A DNA stretch of 64,000 nt from Saururus chinensis (taxonomy: Eukaryota; Streptophyta; Magnoliopsida; Piperales; Saururaceae): the NCBI GenBank assembly GCA_035235625.1, contig CP141141.1, forward strand, positions 8,987,968-9,051,967, in the 5' to 3' direction. Shown here one piece after another: positions 34,860 through 48,173 of this stretch. The translations under genes and the position numbers were made by a program. A model generated the notes under the pieces. That model did no database searches, had not been told where the DNA came from, and saw nothing but the letters and a program-made list of their open reading frames with translations. Numbering within the stretch: the first letter of the stretch is position 1; every line of letters starts with the position of its first letter.

Positions 34860-36630
34860 TCTCCAGGGTCAAAGAATCAGGATGATAAAAGGGATTATGT
34901 TCCAGATAGTTTTGGTAAGTTAATCCATACTATGCTAATTTTATTAGTATTGCAAGAGAATATTTATTTTAAAATACTTTATGATTGTTTTGTAGAGGAC
35001 TCACCTATGACAACTTTAAAAATTGAGATTGAGACACTCAAAACCGAACTAGACCTTGAAAAGAAGAAAACAAAATTCCTTGAAGAAAAAGTTTGTGAAC
35101 AAAAACAAGAAACAATACAGCTCGAAATGAAGATAAAAAAAAATGTATGTACAATTTTCACTTATGAAACTTGTATCATATTATGTTATACAGTTTTTTT
35201 TATATAGAGTTGAGTAATTGCTTTTGTATATTATAATTTTTATCTATATTTTATTATGATATCATATTTTATAATTCTGGTTTTTGTATAATGATAAAAA
35301 TTATTTTTGATTTTGTAGCTGAAGAAATAGCTGCATAAAAAAAAGTTACAATTTCATTGAATGTAGAAGTTGACTCACTTCGAGAACAAATGGAAGAAGA
35401 AAAAAGGCATATGAATATTCTTGAAGAGCAACTTCAAAAACAAGAGGAAAAAATGAAACAGATGGATTTGAATCACATTTCTGAAATGAAATTGAAACAA
35501 GAAGAAATAAATTATTTGAGAAAAAAATAGATCTCTTGGAGAAAGAGAAGTTGGATTTAGATGACAGTTTATTTTCTTTCGTAGATGAACATATGGAAGA
35601 AAATGTTAGTTTGAAAGGAAATATTAGTACAGAAAGAACAAAAGAATGTCATCTTTCATAAACACCCATGTTAAGGCATTTTTCAATAAAAGTGGAAGGC
35701 ATATTAACGAGGGAAGTAAAGAGAAAGATGGAAAAGAAAAATAAAATGGAAAGTTCTTTGGTAAAAGGTGTAAAGACAAGGACTAGAGGACTTTGTTTAT
35801 AAATATGACAAACTAGTCAAAGGAGAAAAGATCCAGAAAAAAAAAAAAAGATATGGGTCCATCAGAAGAAGAGGCATCCAAGAAAACAAAAATAAACAAA
35901 GAAAAAGTGTGGTCAACCTTGTCTAAAGACAATCAAAAGATATTTTTGGAAGCAGAGATAAATCAAGAGCAGTAAGTATTCCAAAATAAATTGTTATTAT
36001 ACTTTTTATTATAAATTTACACTAGCTTTGACTGTATAAATTAACTTTACCTTTAACTGTGTAATTTAACTGTATAAAATTACTCTTTAGTTTAGTTCTC
36101 TTTAGAATATCAAAAATTTATCTCTTTAATATCAACAATACAATTATACTCATTTTGTTTATCAATTTTTGTACTTTCAACTTCTTTTTTATAAATAGTG
36201 AAGATGTGAAGGAAAAAGTACACATTTCTGATATGTGTATTTTGATTAATGATATGGAAGTAACTTTTAATGTGAGTATTTACATTCAAAGTTTGATTTT
36301 ACTTTTGAAAATTTTCAATATAAATTTACTTTTGAAATCTACTGACTTGGAAAATGCACACATCATAAGTGCATATTGTATTGTCTTGCATAAAAAATTA
36401 AAATTTGATGTTGAAGAGGAGAGAATTGTATCACAAAATGTAATATATTACTTCTATTCTTCCTTATCCTTTGTAAGTGTGCTTCATAAAATTAAAATTT
36501 TCTATCTTATTTATTTATTATTTATTTTAGTATTGACAAAAAATATATATTTTATTGAAACATCACAAACTTATAGATCCAATGAAAAGAGAAGAACTTT
36601 GCAAAGAATTCATAAAGAGAAAGAGCAAAT
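34860..36630 (+). pseudogene. Degenerate coiled-coil / Ulp1-like transposon gene fragments
   Basis: The plus strand carries several exon-like pieces in AT-rich DNA. Two encode coiled coil: 34996-35140 (LKIEIETLKTELDLEKKKTK, then EEKVCEQKQETIQLEMK) and 35330-35660 (VDSLREQMEEEKRHMNILEE). A lysine-rich piece follows (35700-35970, ending KVWSTLSKDNQKIFLEAEI), then 36198-36270 (EDVKEKVHISDMCILINDME) and 36338-36440 (LENAHIISAYCIVLHKKLKF). The last two recall the start of the Ulp1 (C48) cysteine protease domain, where a short helix precedes a phrase of the kind D..I.AY..LL. The catalytic His, Asp and Cys region was not found. Ulp1-type genes are often carried by MULE-type plant transposons. Stops (for example at 35528-35530 and 35658-35660) argue for a relic. 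Confidence 0.4.
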
Positions 36631-36637
36631 CAAGGTA

Positions 36638-38795
36638 TCAAATATTTCCAATTGCAACAAAAATCATATGACAACCAGGAAGGAAATTATCACTGGCATT
36701 TGCTAGTGTATCGACAAATTGCTCGCCAGAGATGTCTTGCCCTTCAACCTCATTTAGGCCCCTCACACACCTCCTCTTGTTTCTCCTAGTAGAAGTAAAA
36801 GGGGTCTTCTTATATTTATTGGTCGTCCTCTTTCTAGCCTCAACAATGGGGGGTACAACATCTTTGACTATTGGGGCATCACTCCCAATGTCTTCCCTTG
36901 CCTCACCGGCTTCCAAAGAAGTTGCCCCCTCATCCAACACAACATCCTCTTCGACACGTGCCTACTTATACATGCACATATTAGTAGAAGGTTAAATATA
37001 AATAGACCAAATTTTGGACATGTTGAGACAATTATTATAGCAAGGTCTAAAGCATGTAAATTTTAATAATAGAGGGGCAAGACATACATGTCCATTATTT
37101 TTATAAAAAAATTCCTAAGTTTTCTCTGAAACTGTGTGAAGAGGTAATGTTGGGCGTCCTCTTCCTCAAAAACTGAAGCTCCAACATTTCTCCCATCCTG
37201 GTCAAACATAATTATTGTAAATAATAGGAAGATTATCGTGGCATGACTTGAATAATATAACTTAACATTAACTTAAAGTCATTATTATCCTTATATTATA
37301 TCCAACCTCAGATGGGTTTGATGACCACCCATGTCTTGACAACAATACTTTAACATCTTCAGCCAATTTGTCGACCTTTATCTCCAATCGGTCGACTGCA
37401 GCCACCTTGAGCTGAATTATATCTAGTTGTGCTAACCACCTTAAGTAAGGTGTCTTTGATCCATTACATTTTGGCTTTGCACACTTTCTCCCATTACCCC
37501 CTCCAGGTGTCCACTTTCATTACTTGGTCCATCAACAAATGAAACAAATTTAGCAGGAACTCTTGGAGGCTCCTCCTCCATCTCTGCCTCGTCCTCTAGC
37601 CCTTGTAGGGCACCAACACTGCGGACCTCTAATTTATCAAAGATAATCCAATCCCCCTCTAGAAAATTCTTCAGCCCCTTAGCTTCTTTGACTATGTCCT
37701 CCTCATCCTCCACTTGGGTCTCATCCAAATGTCTATACAAGAGTACCTATAATCCAATAGTAATTCAATATAAATAAGCAGATAATTGGGATCAAGTTTC
37801 AAGTCATAGTATGAAGGGAAATTAAATTACATTACCTTGTCCCCTCCAAAAATAGTTTTGTCGATTGCTTCATAAGTGGGCTTCTTGTAGTTCGCCCAAT
37901 TCAACAACTGTAGAAAAACATCTTGTATGCGATGGGCACACGTCTCCTAGAGGGGGAATCCTTTTCATTGCCCAAACCTGCATGTTCAAATCATTAAATA
38001 AATGTCATATTGTCATAGTAATCACATTACATTAGATCCTTAATCAAAACACTCACACAACATATCAAAATTGTATGTACAAATCTGTGCACTATGTAAG
38101 CGGTCTTGCTCATGGCCTTCCTTGCTTCCTCTAAGCCATTGAGGGTGTCCCAATAGGCCATGTTCCCCCATGGATAAGAATCAAACTCCTCCTCATTCGC
38201 TAGCAAAAAGAAGTGCTTATCTACCTTGTGCGCTCACCCTCTCCCTACCACAAAAGAAGCCAAGACTAAGATGCATGCCAACTTCACCACATCCTCGTCA
38301 CTTCAAATTATTATCTTTTGGTATATTTGCTCCTTTGTAATGTGGAGTTTCTCCTTACCGAACACCCTACATAGTAGAGAGTCCTTTCTTAACACCTTTG
38401 GGACAACCAGGAGGGGTGGGAGCACATCTGTCATCCGCAGACCACTAACTTATTTAAATTCCAATTGAGACATCTTCATCACATAGGTTTCCGTCACTTG
38501 AAACCTATAATCACCCTTATGAGTTTTGATAATGCAGTGCAATGCTTGAAGAGGGAACATAAACTTCTCAATATCCAACTCCATGTATCTCCCAAAACAT
38601 GAAGCTGCAAATATTTTTTCTTGACGTTTGTGTTTTGAGAAGTGATCTTGAAGCCTACAAATATATGCATAGGTTGATTTTGGTTGAGGGTTGCACTCAT
38701 TGGCTCTACCCTTGTCTATTTCTAATGTCTGGAAGGTCATGTTCTCCTTCCTGGGTTCCTTCACCTTGTAATGCTTGGCAATTGCATATTGCAAA
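36638..38795 (-). pseudogene. Degenerate DUF1985-domain protein (Ulp1-type transposon gene)
   Basis: Read on the minus strand from 38795. A segment with ELDIEKFMFPLQALHCIIKT leads to TDVLPPLLVVPKVLRKDSLL (about 38430-38370). Then comes the DUF1985 core DEDVVKLACILVLASFVVGR (38300-38240) and, after a TGA, KHFFLLANEEEFDSYPWGNM and AYIVHRFVHTI (38230-38050). A further piece at 37830-37940 encodes CAHRIQDVFLQLLNWANYKK and YEAIDKTIFGGDK. Acidic, low-complexity stretches follow (37441-37740, 36638-36940). The SYPWG phrase after a KLA-containing helix is the hallmark I used. DUF1985 occurs in plant proteins associated with MULE-type elements carrying Ulp1 proteases. Stops and frame breaks show decay, though some gaps could be introns. 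Confidence 0.65.
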
Positions 38796-38799
38796 CATG

Positions 38800-39090
38800 T
38801 TAGAATTTTTAATAATCATATGATGTTCTTACTGTACAAAACACATATAACGTGTTCATAATTTAGCATGCACACTTCCAATACCACAAACCTATATGCA
38901 AACAATTAGGTAAACATCACTTAATTAGCATTACACAAACACACTTTATTAATTTTAATAATCATATCATGTTCTTACCACCCAAAACACACATAACATG
39001 TTCCTAATTTTTGCACTTACAATTCCAATACCACAAACCTATATGAAAATAATGAGGTAAAAAGCCCTTAATTATCATAATATAAAAAAA
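38800..39090. repeat. Two tandem copies of an approximately 130-150 bp AT-rich unit
   Basis: AATAATCATATGATGTTCTT with ACCACAAACCTATATG further on occurs at 38811-38925 and again from 38958 to 39075, with modest divergence. Confidence 0.65.
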
Positions 39091-39109
39091 ATTCAACCAT
39101 ATGTACCAT

Positions 39110-40480
39110 GTATTACTATCTATAAAGGCTTGCAAAACTAAACACCCAACACAAACAAGTGGGATCAACACATTACATACACACTTCTTTATCTTATTAA
39201 ATATAAACCTAACTTGCTCAAATCACAAAACCTCACAATATGCTATGAAATAAAACCTAATCTATCAAACAAAAAAAAGTTGGGCCCAACAGTTAAGTTA
39301 TTTTTATCTTCCTAAATATATACCTAACTTGCTCAAATCACATAACCACACAATTTTCTATAAAAGAAAACATCCTTATATCTAACAAAAAATAGTTGTA
39401 CCCTATCTATTAAGTTTTTTTTATCCATTATTATATAGCAAGACATGCCTACTTCGCACCAAACACACCCAATATTTGTGATAATATTTACATACACCGT
39501 TCTTTATCTTTCTAAATATAAAACTAACTTGATCAAATCACATAACCACACAATGAACTTTGAAAGAAAAAAAACTCCTTACATCTACCAGACAATAGTT
39601 AAGCCCTACCAATTAATTTTTTCATCAACAACTCTCATTTATATGTTCTCCTCCTTGCTAGAAATCAGCTCGCATCCTTCAAAACATAAGTAAAAATAAT
39701 GAGCTAAATTGTTCTTATTTAGCATACCTACATAAAATACTTTCACCCTTACTTGCACTCTATTATTATCTATCAAAGGCATGCTTACTAAGCACCAAAC
39801 ACACAAAATATGTTTGATAATATAAATTACATACACATTTCTTTATCTTCCTAAATATAAAACTAACTTAATCAAACCACATAACCACACAATGTACTTT
39901 GAAAAAAATACCTTCTTAAATCTACCACACAACAGTTAGACCCTATCAGTTAACTTCTTTTTATCCTTTACTCTCATGTATATGGTCTCCTTCTTACTGG
40001 AAATCAGCTAACATCCTTTACAACATGGGTAAAAATAATAAGGTAAATTATTCTTACTTAGCATACCTACATAAAATACTTTCACCCTTACTACCCTCTA
40101 TTATTATCTATCAAAGGCATGCCTACTAAGCACCAAACACACAAGATATGTTTGATAATATAACTTACATACATGCTTCTTGATCTTCCTAATATAAACC
40201 TAACTTGATCAAATCACATAACCACACAATGTACTTTAAAAAAAACTCCTTATACCAGACAACAGTTAGGCCCTATCAGTTAACTTCTTTTTATCCATTA
40301 CTCTAATGTATATGGTCTCCTTGCTGGAAATCAGCTCACATCCTTCACAACATGGATAAAAATAATAAGCTAAATTGTACATACTTAGCATACCTTCAGA
40401 AAATACTTTCACCCTTACTTTCACTCTATTATTATCTATCAAATGCATGCATACTAAGCACCAAAAACACAACACATGTG
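39110..40480. repeat. Tandem array with a period near 335 bp
   Basis: Landmarks recur in the same order: ACCAAACACAC at 39458, 39794 and 40132, and ACCAAAAACAC at 40460, with a weaker first copy near 39139. Each unit also holds a CTTGATCAAATCACATAACC-like phrase, CAGACAACAGTTAGGCCCTA or variants, and GAAATCAGCTCGCATCCTTC or variants. Spacings are about 336, 338 and 328 bases. No gene is encoded; short minus-strand frames at 39639 and 40266 are the same repeat read twice. Confidence 0.85.
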
Positions 40481-40494
40481 ATTCCTTAAACACT

Positions 40495-40939
40495 ATAGTG
40501 CAGAGATCATTGTTCTCATAATTATGCAGAACAATGAATATGCAGTAATTAAAAAAAACTCAAATTGAAAACCGCCGGCTGGCCACCGGACGGCCGGTCT
40601 TCTTCCAGACAGAAACCCCGGTCGCTGGGTGCAAGCGATTGGGGGGCGAACCCGCTGGCGGTAGGTTCCGCCGCCGCCGCACGGGCCACTGAAAGAAAAA
40701 AAAAAGTCATGATGTTGCTGGCCTTGCATGTGGCGTCCTTGGCCGCAGCAGCTTCACTGCTTTGTTGGGGACGGGGGGGCTTCCTACCTGGTCGGCCACC
40801 AAGAGGTGACGGGGTAAGGCCCATCATGGTCGCCGTCGTGGCAGTGGGAGGCGGCGCCGCCAGAGGCCAAATGGCCTCTTTTTTATCACGGGGAAGATGA
40901 CCCGCATTACCCGCAATGCGGGTCATCGTGCCCTGGACC
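40495..40939. other. GC-rich left part of repeat B
   Basis: This GC-rich stretch (GGCCACCGGACGGCCGG, GCCGCCGCCGC, GGCGGCGCCGCC) follows the tandem array abruptly. It corresponds in position to the GC-rich DNA after repeat A, although the two no longer align clearly. Alanine/glycine-rich open frames on both strands are composition effects. Confidence 0.4.
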
Positions 40940-43188
40940 GGGTCAAGTAACCCAACCCGGTTCGGTCCGGCTCAATAAAAAAAACAAAGTATACCTACAA
41001 AACCGGGTCCAATTCAATAGGATAAAATAGTTAGAAAATTTTAAAAAAATTACAAATGATCATGAACATTTGTCGAGTGCCCTTACCAAGTTCCAGATCG
41101 AGGAAAAATCTTATATTCTTTGAAATAACTAATTTACCCTTGTGAGTTGAAGCGTAGCATAATAATTAAATACCAGACTTAGGGACTCCAGTTTAGGGGT
41201 CTATGAGTGGATTCAAAAATTGAGAAAAATCTCAGTGAGATTTTGATGTGTATCCTAAATTTGGACAAATGCACAAGTTAGAAAAAAATCTTAATAAATT
41301 GATAATTAACTATTTTACCCCTTGAGTTAAGGTAAGATGATTAATTGAACTGGGGTCGGTTTAAGGGGTTTACGACCCTATTAAACAGTAAGAAAATTAC
41401 CGAGGGTTCATAAATTCAAGATGTACCCCTGGGATTAGTTTTGGACCCATCAAGGTTCAGGGAAGCCCTAAACAAAAAGACAGAAACCCTTATGCAGACC
41501 GGCCCGCATTTGCGTGAATGAAATTAATGGGCCAATGTGATACTGAAACCTCTAGAGAAGTCACAAACTTACTCGAGGATAGAATGGGCCATGTCCAAGG
41601 TAGAATAATTACATTAATGCCCTTAGGTGCATTATGATCAGTTTCAATAAAGACTTAATCATTTAACCGAGGGTTAGGGCACGAGAGCTTGAACATTTAT
41701 AATATCATTATCGAGTTTGATTCTTTATATTATGATTTTCTTGAATCTTTGGGGATCTGTATTGTTTATGTTGTTCATTGTTTTGATGATTACTATTGTT
41801 GTTGTGATAATAATTTATCATTAGTTTAAGATTGATGAAAGATTAATCAATGGGTGGATAGCTTTGGATTGGGTGAGATTACCTAATAAGGATAAAGACT
41901 AAAATATCTCAGAGGGGCCTAAGACTAGTTTATGGAGTGAACAAAGCCTTTGACCTGACGATTTGCCTTGGTTGATGAACCAATGGCAGTTTCCAGTTTT
42001 AAACCCTAGTCTAGAAGGGACTAATAGGGTTTGGGATAGTAATTCAAAATTATCGCTTATTGATGAGCAAGATAAGGTTCAGAATGGTTTCCTAAGTTTT
42101 AGCTTTATTGAGGACCTGCTAATTTGACCGTGTAGTTGCACCTCCCCACTGGAAGGAGCTCTGCGTGAGCCAGGCTCAATATAGATCTATTGAGGATCTT
42201 TTAGTGTACACACATTTGGATTATATGACATCTTGCTTGGTTGGCTTTTCCCGCCAATTCTGTTCAGGTGCAATTGTGGGTCATGCCCTTCCACTTCGGT
42301 CAGGTCCTTTATGGGCTAGGATGGGTGCTAGTACTTCTTGGTAGATTCCAGGGTTTTATCATTGATTTACCTTTGAGGGTGGTCTATGGTGAGTGTGTCA
42401 TTTGTAACTTAGGTTGACATCTGATGAGTCTGTCTATCATTGGGATTAGACAGGGATATTAATTATTGAACAATTGTTTGAGAGATAATTAATAACATTG
42501 TTTGATATTGCTTGTTTAATTAGAAAAAGTGGAACAATTAAAAGACTTGCATAAAATGTAGGTTTCTTTAAAATACTTAAGCATTGCATGTGTGATGCTA
42601 TGCTTCTTAGGATAATGTAGTTTTTAGGTAGAACTACGTCTAGATCCTATCTTGTTGGAAACATTGGAGATATTGTCTAATGAGTACGTAGACAACTAAC
42701 ATCGGGTGATGTTGGCCTAATCCAAAAAATATTAATTAATACTTTTGTTCTTTTGTAATGCTTCTTCAAGGGGTAGGAGATGTTTGGTTGTTGTTTGGTC
42801 TTGTTTGCTTATAGGTTCTTTAGATGAGAACGTTGCGAGATCAGGACATCAGTGGGTGTTTGAGGACGACATTACACTAGCGGGATTTAGTTTCTTACTT
42901 CTTTAATCTTGTAAGTAATTATAATTATTGGCGTGAGAGCCAACTTTACTTAATTGTTTATTTTCATACAAATGATAGACTTGTACTTAGAGGGTTAACC
43001 TGGTGTTTATCAAAATTTGACACGCGTAATAATATCATATGTTTTGACATTCGTATTTGTGAACCTTAGTTATCATGACTTAGATATTTAATCGGATGAT
43101 TTGTTTTGTGTTTAAGAAAAAAAAAATTTATCGTGATTTATTGCGTGTGTTTTATTTAAAAAGGGTTTTAAAAATTCGGGTCATGACA
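40940..43188 (-). repeat. LTR-type repeat B, inverted relative of repeat A
   Basis: It ends at 43188 with CGGGTCATGACA, the reverse complement of TGTCATGACCCG. Aligned landmarks in inverted order include GTACGTAGACAACTAACATC (42685), AAAATACTTAAGCATTGCAT (42570), CCTTGGTTGATGAACCA (41969), GACTAATAGGGTTT (42019) and TCGAGTGCCCTTACCAAG (41074). Over about 2.2 kb it matches repeat A, which lies 8.6 kb away in opposite orientation. Divergence is substantial, with many substitutions and small gaps, so these are independent old copies of one LTR family and not a recent inverted duplication. Confidence 0.7.
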
Positions 43189-44610
43189 TTGTGGTCCCCC
43201 ATCTTTTTATATGCCCAAAGGGCATTTTCGCCATTCTTTGCGCGCATGTGGCCAAGGCACACATGCCCAAGTCTACATCTGCAAAATCAAATTTTTTGGC
43301 CTAAATCTGTATTTGGGACAAATGTCAAGTCTATTTTTGAAATTTTTTAAGAGAAAATTAGTTTTTGGTTGAAAAATGTTGCACCGTAGATGCAACAAAG
43401 AAGATTGGTGGACAGGGAAAACAAGAAAGGATCAATTGTTGATCTCTTAGCGTGGCTTAGCTACCATGGGAAAGGGAAAAGCCATTACATTTTCATTGTA
43501 TGAGAGTGAAGTTATATAAGTTTACAAGAGATTTAATAGGTAAAGAGAATAAATAAAAAAGGGAAATAGAGCTACACTTCCAAATGAGGAAGATCTATGC
43601 AGCCGTGTTTAATAAAACATAAATGTCATACCGACATAAATATAAGTAAGTATGCATATTGTGTAAAACAATTAACAAACTACATTACAATAGCAGTAAA
43701 TTATGGCAGTTAATAGTGTAACAACAATAGAAGAGTATGTTACATTGGTGACTATGGTGCAAGCAAACTTTGTTGGAAACTAGCACAGTAATTACAAACT
43801 AAGTTGGTTTATAACATAATTCTTTATACCAGAACTGTGCTCATAGGATAACTCCCGACCTGAATTTGATGCTGAGATTGCAGGAACTGATAGAGCTCCA
43901 AAAGACTATCAAACAGACACCAAACACATCAAGGTTCGACTGTGAGAGCCCAAATTATGAAAAATTCACTCTAAAGTGTATTGTGCTCCCACTTTATAGA
44001 AGGCGGCAATCCTCGATATCAACTTCATACGCATTAACACAAGTGCGCTAGCATATGCATTATCGACTCTTGTACAATGAGAGTACATCCTATTTGATAC
44101 TCCGAATAATTACTTCCAAGCTAGTTATGACCCTCATAAGGACATAGAGAGGGACTACAAATGGAATACTCTGTGATCCCTATCTTCACTCTCCTAAAGA
44201 CTACTGACCCAACAACCTTGTGCACTTGGGAGAATTTTAGAAGGTGATTTGACGGGGGAAACACTCACTGGAGGGAGAGTTAGCACCACGAATGTCTTTG
44301 CAACCTCCAAAGTGCAAGTATGAGGAACCCCAACCCTTTGTTCTTGTTCTTGGTCGACTCTTCCATCTTCATGTTGGCCTTTTTTAATTTCATACCCTAA
44401 TATTTTCTTTTATTTTGTTGTTTTTTCAAAGAAAAATAGTAAAATGGAATTATACTGCAGCTAACGCAAACATCATTCATATCCTTAAATTTAAAAAATG
44501 TAGTTAAAATTTCTGACAAATAGAAACATTTCCTCGAGCCTCTAGTGATAAACATATCATCATAGAGGCAGGCAAAAATTCTGGCAAAGTGAAGGTTTTA
44601 CTTAATACTC
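43189..44610. other. Intergenic DNA, nothing recognised
   Basis: No protein, RNA gene or repeat edge that I can support. Confidence 0.4.
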
Positions 44611-44611
44611 T

Positions 44612-44990
44612 CCCTATCCTAAATTAATAGCTCATATTTGACAAAAAATATTATTTTATATTAATAATTTTATTTTATTAAATTTAAGTGGTTGGGCATT
44701 TAAAAAAATACCCATTTATATAGGTTTACCGCATAAGCCGAGACCCTTAAGACTAATCAGATTAAATTCAATAGCTCACATTAGTCAGGGACATTTAATC
44801 CTCAAGTAATATAAGTCATTGAATTTGGATCTGACGGCCCTAAGAATTGCATAAGCCTAGTTTCTTATAAAATTTTATTTTTTTAAAAATATAATTATTA
44901 ATATAAGAGGGCTTTATAAGCCTAAGCTCCTATAAATGTTTACTTTTTTTTAAAATATAATTATTAATATAAAAAAATAAAATATTAATA
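44612..44990. repeat. Probable Stowaway-like MITE, left end clear
   Basis: The left end reads TA then CTCTCCCTATCCTAAATTAA with TAGCTCATATTTGAC, matching the ends of the copy at 61682-61878. The interior contains AAGTGGTTGGGCA, shared with that copy's AAGTACCCAACCACTT in the opposite sense. The right end was not found. Confidence 0.4.
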
Positions 44991-47900
44991 TCTTTTATAA
45001 CACACTGCTAGTCTGCTACGAGGGATGGAAAACCATCAAGTTACAATGCACCCGGTTTCGCTTCTAAGTAGTTTTTTTAAGATGTCATCTTCAACTTTCC
45101 GTATGATCGGGTTTTAAGGGGAAAAAAAGCTTTTGAATGAGGGAAAAAGTCAAAGAAGCTGCAGCACGAAAGGACGAGACCCGAGGCAACGCCCACAAAT
45201 CGAAGATAAGTGGACCCGCTCTCCTCTGTCCTCTCTTTACCTTTGAAGTTTGCCGCGGTTAGCACCGACTTTTTTGTGTGCAGAAAAAAAGGGTAAATGG
45301 GCAGCAGCCGCTAGTGCCTGACGCATCCGCACCGTCACTGCCCACGCTTGTCGCGCCACTACATGGACCATCATATTGGGGCACCACACATGGAAAAGAC
45401 AAATTTATTTATATGAAATTTTAATTTTTAATAAATCAGTAAGAAGTCAATTTGGTTGGACTTTTTTTTGGACCCACATTTTTTGCTTGGGTTGGCCCAA
45501 TGACACGGGATGCAGGTATGGGTGGTAATTGTGGTCACGCAATACTAATGTTGAACCTTTTTGATAATTTTCCCTCTCTATGGAATAGTTAAACTTGCAA
45601 AACTAACCTCTTTACTACATAGAATGTTCTTAATTTAGCAAGAAACGCTCTTCGAATATGGATTCGAACGGGTTTAAAATAACCACACAACAAGGAAATA
45701 GTGTTTAGAGATGGGTATTGGCAAAAGAATGGAGTGGGGAGAATCCTTAGAGACCTCCTACTTTGTTTTTCCTTCCCTCCTCTTCTAGCTCATCTTCTAT
45801 CTCCTCCTCCTCTTCTTCCTCCTCCTCCTCTTCATCCTTCTCTTGCCTATAACTTGACAGAACTCACCTCGAACTAAACATGGAGCTATTTTAAAACTTT
45901 TTTTTGTAAGCTCCAACCTTATAAATGAATCCATAAACATCTTCAACTAATTAAAAATAAAAATAGGTTTATTTTGAAATTAATTCAAGTTTTCTCCTAG
46001 TTCTATTAATGGTGGCCGATGCTCATAGTAGACAATTAACAATTGGCAATTAACAAATTTATTATGGCAAAGGTACAATAAAACAATCTATTGTGATGAG
46101 AATTTATGTTGAATTAAATATCTTTATTTATGATAATTGATAGTTGATTTGGGTTATTTATATTTATTTAAACAAATTCAAGAGATGAGTTTGCTTCTCT
46201 AGTAGTTTGTTGGCACCAAGACACCTTCTTGGTGTTTTTCCCTTTTAGTTTGTTCTTAGTCTTCTTCAATAGCACCCAACTAATCAAAGCCCTCTTCGAT
46301 TGTGTTGTTGAAGCCTCTTAAAAGTCTCTTTATAAGAAAGCCTCCTCAGCAATTGTGTTATGTTGTAATGTGTCTCTAATCTCTATTCTTTAATTCATAA
46401 AATGTTTATAAAATAAAGTACTCACCTTTTATTGAATTTCTTTCAAATATGCAACGTGGTTTAGGGAAGAACTCTTGGCAAAAAAACACTCTTTTTTCTT
46501 TCTCAAATTCTCCTTCCACTCTCTTCAATTCATCACAAATATGCCTTCAAATGGTTTTCAAGTCAGCTACAATTTCAATATTCTAATAGGAAAGAAATTG
46601 ATCCTAGTTTGACTTAAACTAGGCAACAAAGTACAGAGCAATCGACCATTCCCTATTATGTTCGAACTTAGACACTCAATTGATTTATCCTTCATTCAAA
46701 TGATATATCAATCAAGCTATTGGAATCTGTGTTTCTTAACACCCATCGATCCTATAAGTCTGCGATTGATCATTCAAGTTACTAGAAATGATGATTCATA
46801 CAATCAATTGATCGATCTATTATTAAAAATCTCAAAAAATAATTAAGATCAATTGATTCTCAAGGACAATCAATTTCCAAATCTGACTTTGATCATATAA
46901 CTAATCTTTCTTATATTCCTATGACTTAAAACATCCACCCTTTGTACATAGTTTTTTATCATCGAAATTAAGTCAATTAAAAGACATATACCCCTATGTT
47001 CTAACAATCTCCCCTTTTGGCTAACTTACCCCTCAATCATATACATATTTCTATCATGTATTTCAATATTTACCTACATTCAATATGTAAATAAATTATA
47101 CTAATATACATCTCATATGTAAGTATGGGTAAATACTTTACTTGAAATTTATGAACTGATGTACCATTAGTCATCCCATCGATGTGTTGGTATGTGTTGA
47201 TGACAATCCACACCATCATCAACATGTCTTTCCCCTGCCGACAATGAGTAGAGTAAGATGAGTCTGATTTGTGGACATCATCGCCAAGCCTTGGTCTCAT
47301 TGTTGATGCCCAATTTAATACCAACACACCCCTACATGTTGATGACGGTACTATTAATCTTCCTCTAACCATCGACACCCTCATCGATGTATCAAAGAAT
47401 GCGTCAATGATCAGAGCATAAGAAAGAATGTTTCCATTCTTGTGCTAAATTCTTTCCCCTTTGTAAATATATTTAACCACAACATTTGTATACATAAAAA
47501 ATTCAATTTTGACAACAATTATTATTCATATAACCATATAAATCATGTTTACTACCAAAAATCTATAATCATGATTATAATAACATCACCCATTAATAAG
47601 TTTTTGCATAAGATCATGTTTAATCACCAAAATAACTTATAATATCTAAGACAAGTTTCATATCAAATCTCCAAAACATAATTTTAGTTCAAGATTTAGT
47701 AATCCAACATAGAACCATGAATCCATAATTATTTGAGTAGCGCATAATCCCTAAGATCATGCATTTTCCATGTTTAAAGGTCATATAGGGTTCAAGGTTA
47801 TCAATCCGACCCTTTCACGGAATAGAAATCATTTCACTTGTGTTGGTCATTTTTTACAGAATTTGTACCCTCCCTTGATTCTTCTTTATTTAGAGCATTC

Positions 47901-48173
47901 TTGATCATCTTCCTCTTGATTTTGAGATATTTTCTAAACATCCACATAATTGCCCTGAATGTCAATAGCCTAACTGAAATGTTGGTTGTTTGCCAATAAT
48001 AACCTTAACACCAATGTGACCATTGACACATTGGTGGGTTACTAACATAACCTTAGATCCAAATTTAGACAATCATAACTTCTTCATCCGAACTCCAATT
48101 CACATGTTCTTTGTAAGATCCCTGAACTTGAACCGGTTTATTTTATTCTATTTAATTGTTATTTTATGGTTTA
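44991..48173. other. Repeat-rich intergenic DNA without a recognised gene
   Basis: A CT-rich simple repeat (CTCCTCCTCCTCTTCTTCC type) lies at about 45765-45845. Around 46640-46870 ATCAATTGAT-type palindromic motifs are frequent. Around 47170-47400 CATCGATG/TGTTGATGA motifs recur. The phrase ACAATCTCCCCTTTTGGCTA near 47004 is of a kind common in plant LTR retrotransposon untranslated regions. No polymerase or integrase motif was found. Confidence 0.4.

Noticed and set aside
36155-36706. A continuous 183-codon frame on the plus strand
   Set aside because: It runs through AT-rich intron-like sequence; only two short parts look protein-like, and these are reported as an Ulp1-like relic.
40549-40926. 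Alanine/glycine-rich frames on both strands
   Set aside because: Composition effect of a GC-rich repeat edge, with no domain similarity.
29715-43188. Intact LTR retrotransposon with repeats A and B as its two LTRs
   Set aside because: The repeats are inverted, not direct, are strongly diverged, and the DNA between lacks reverse transcriptase and integrase motifs.
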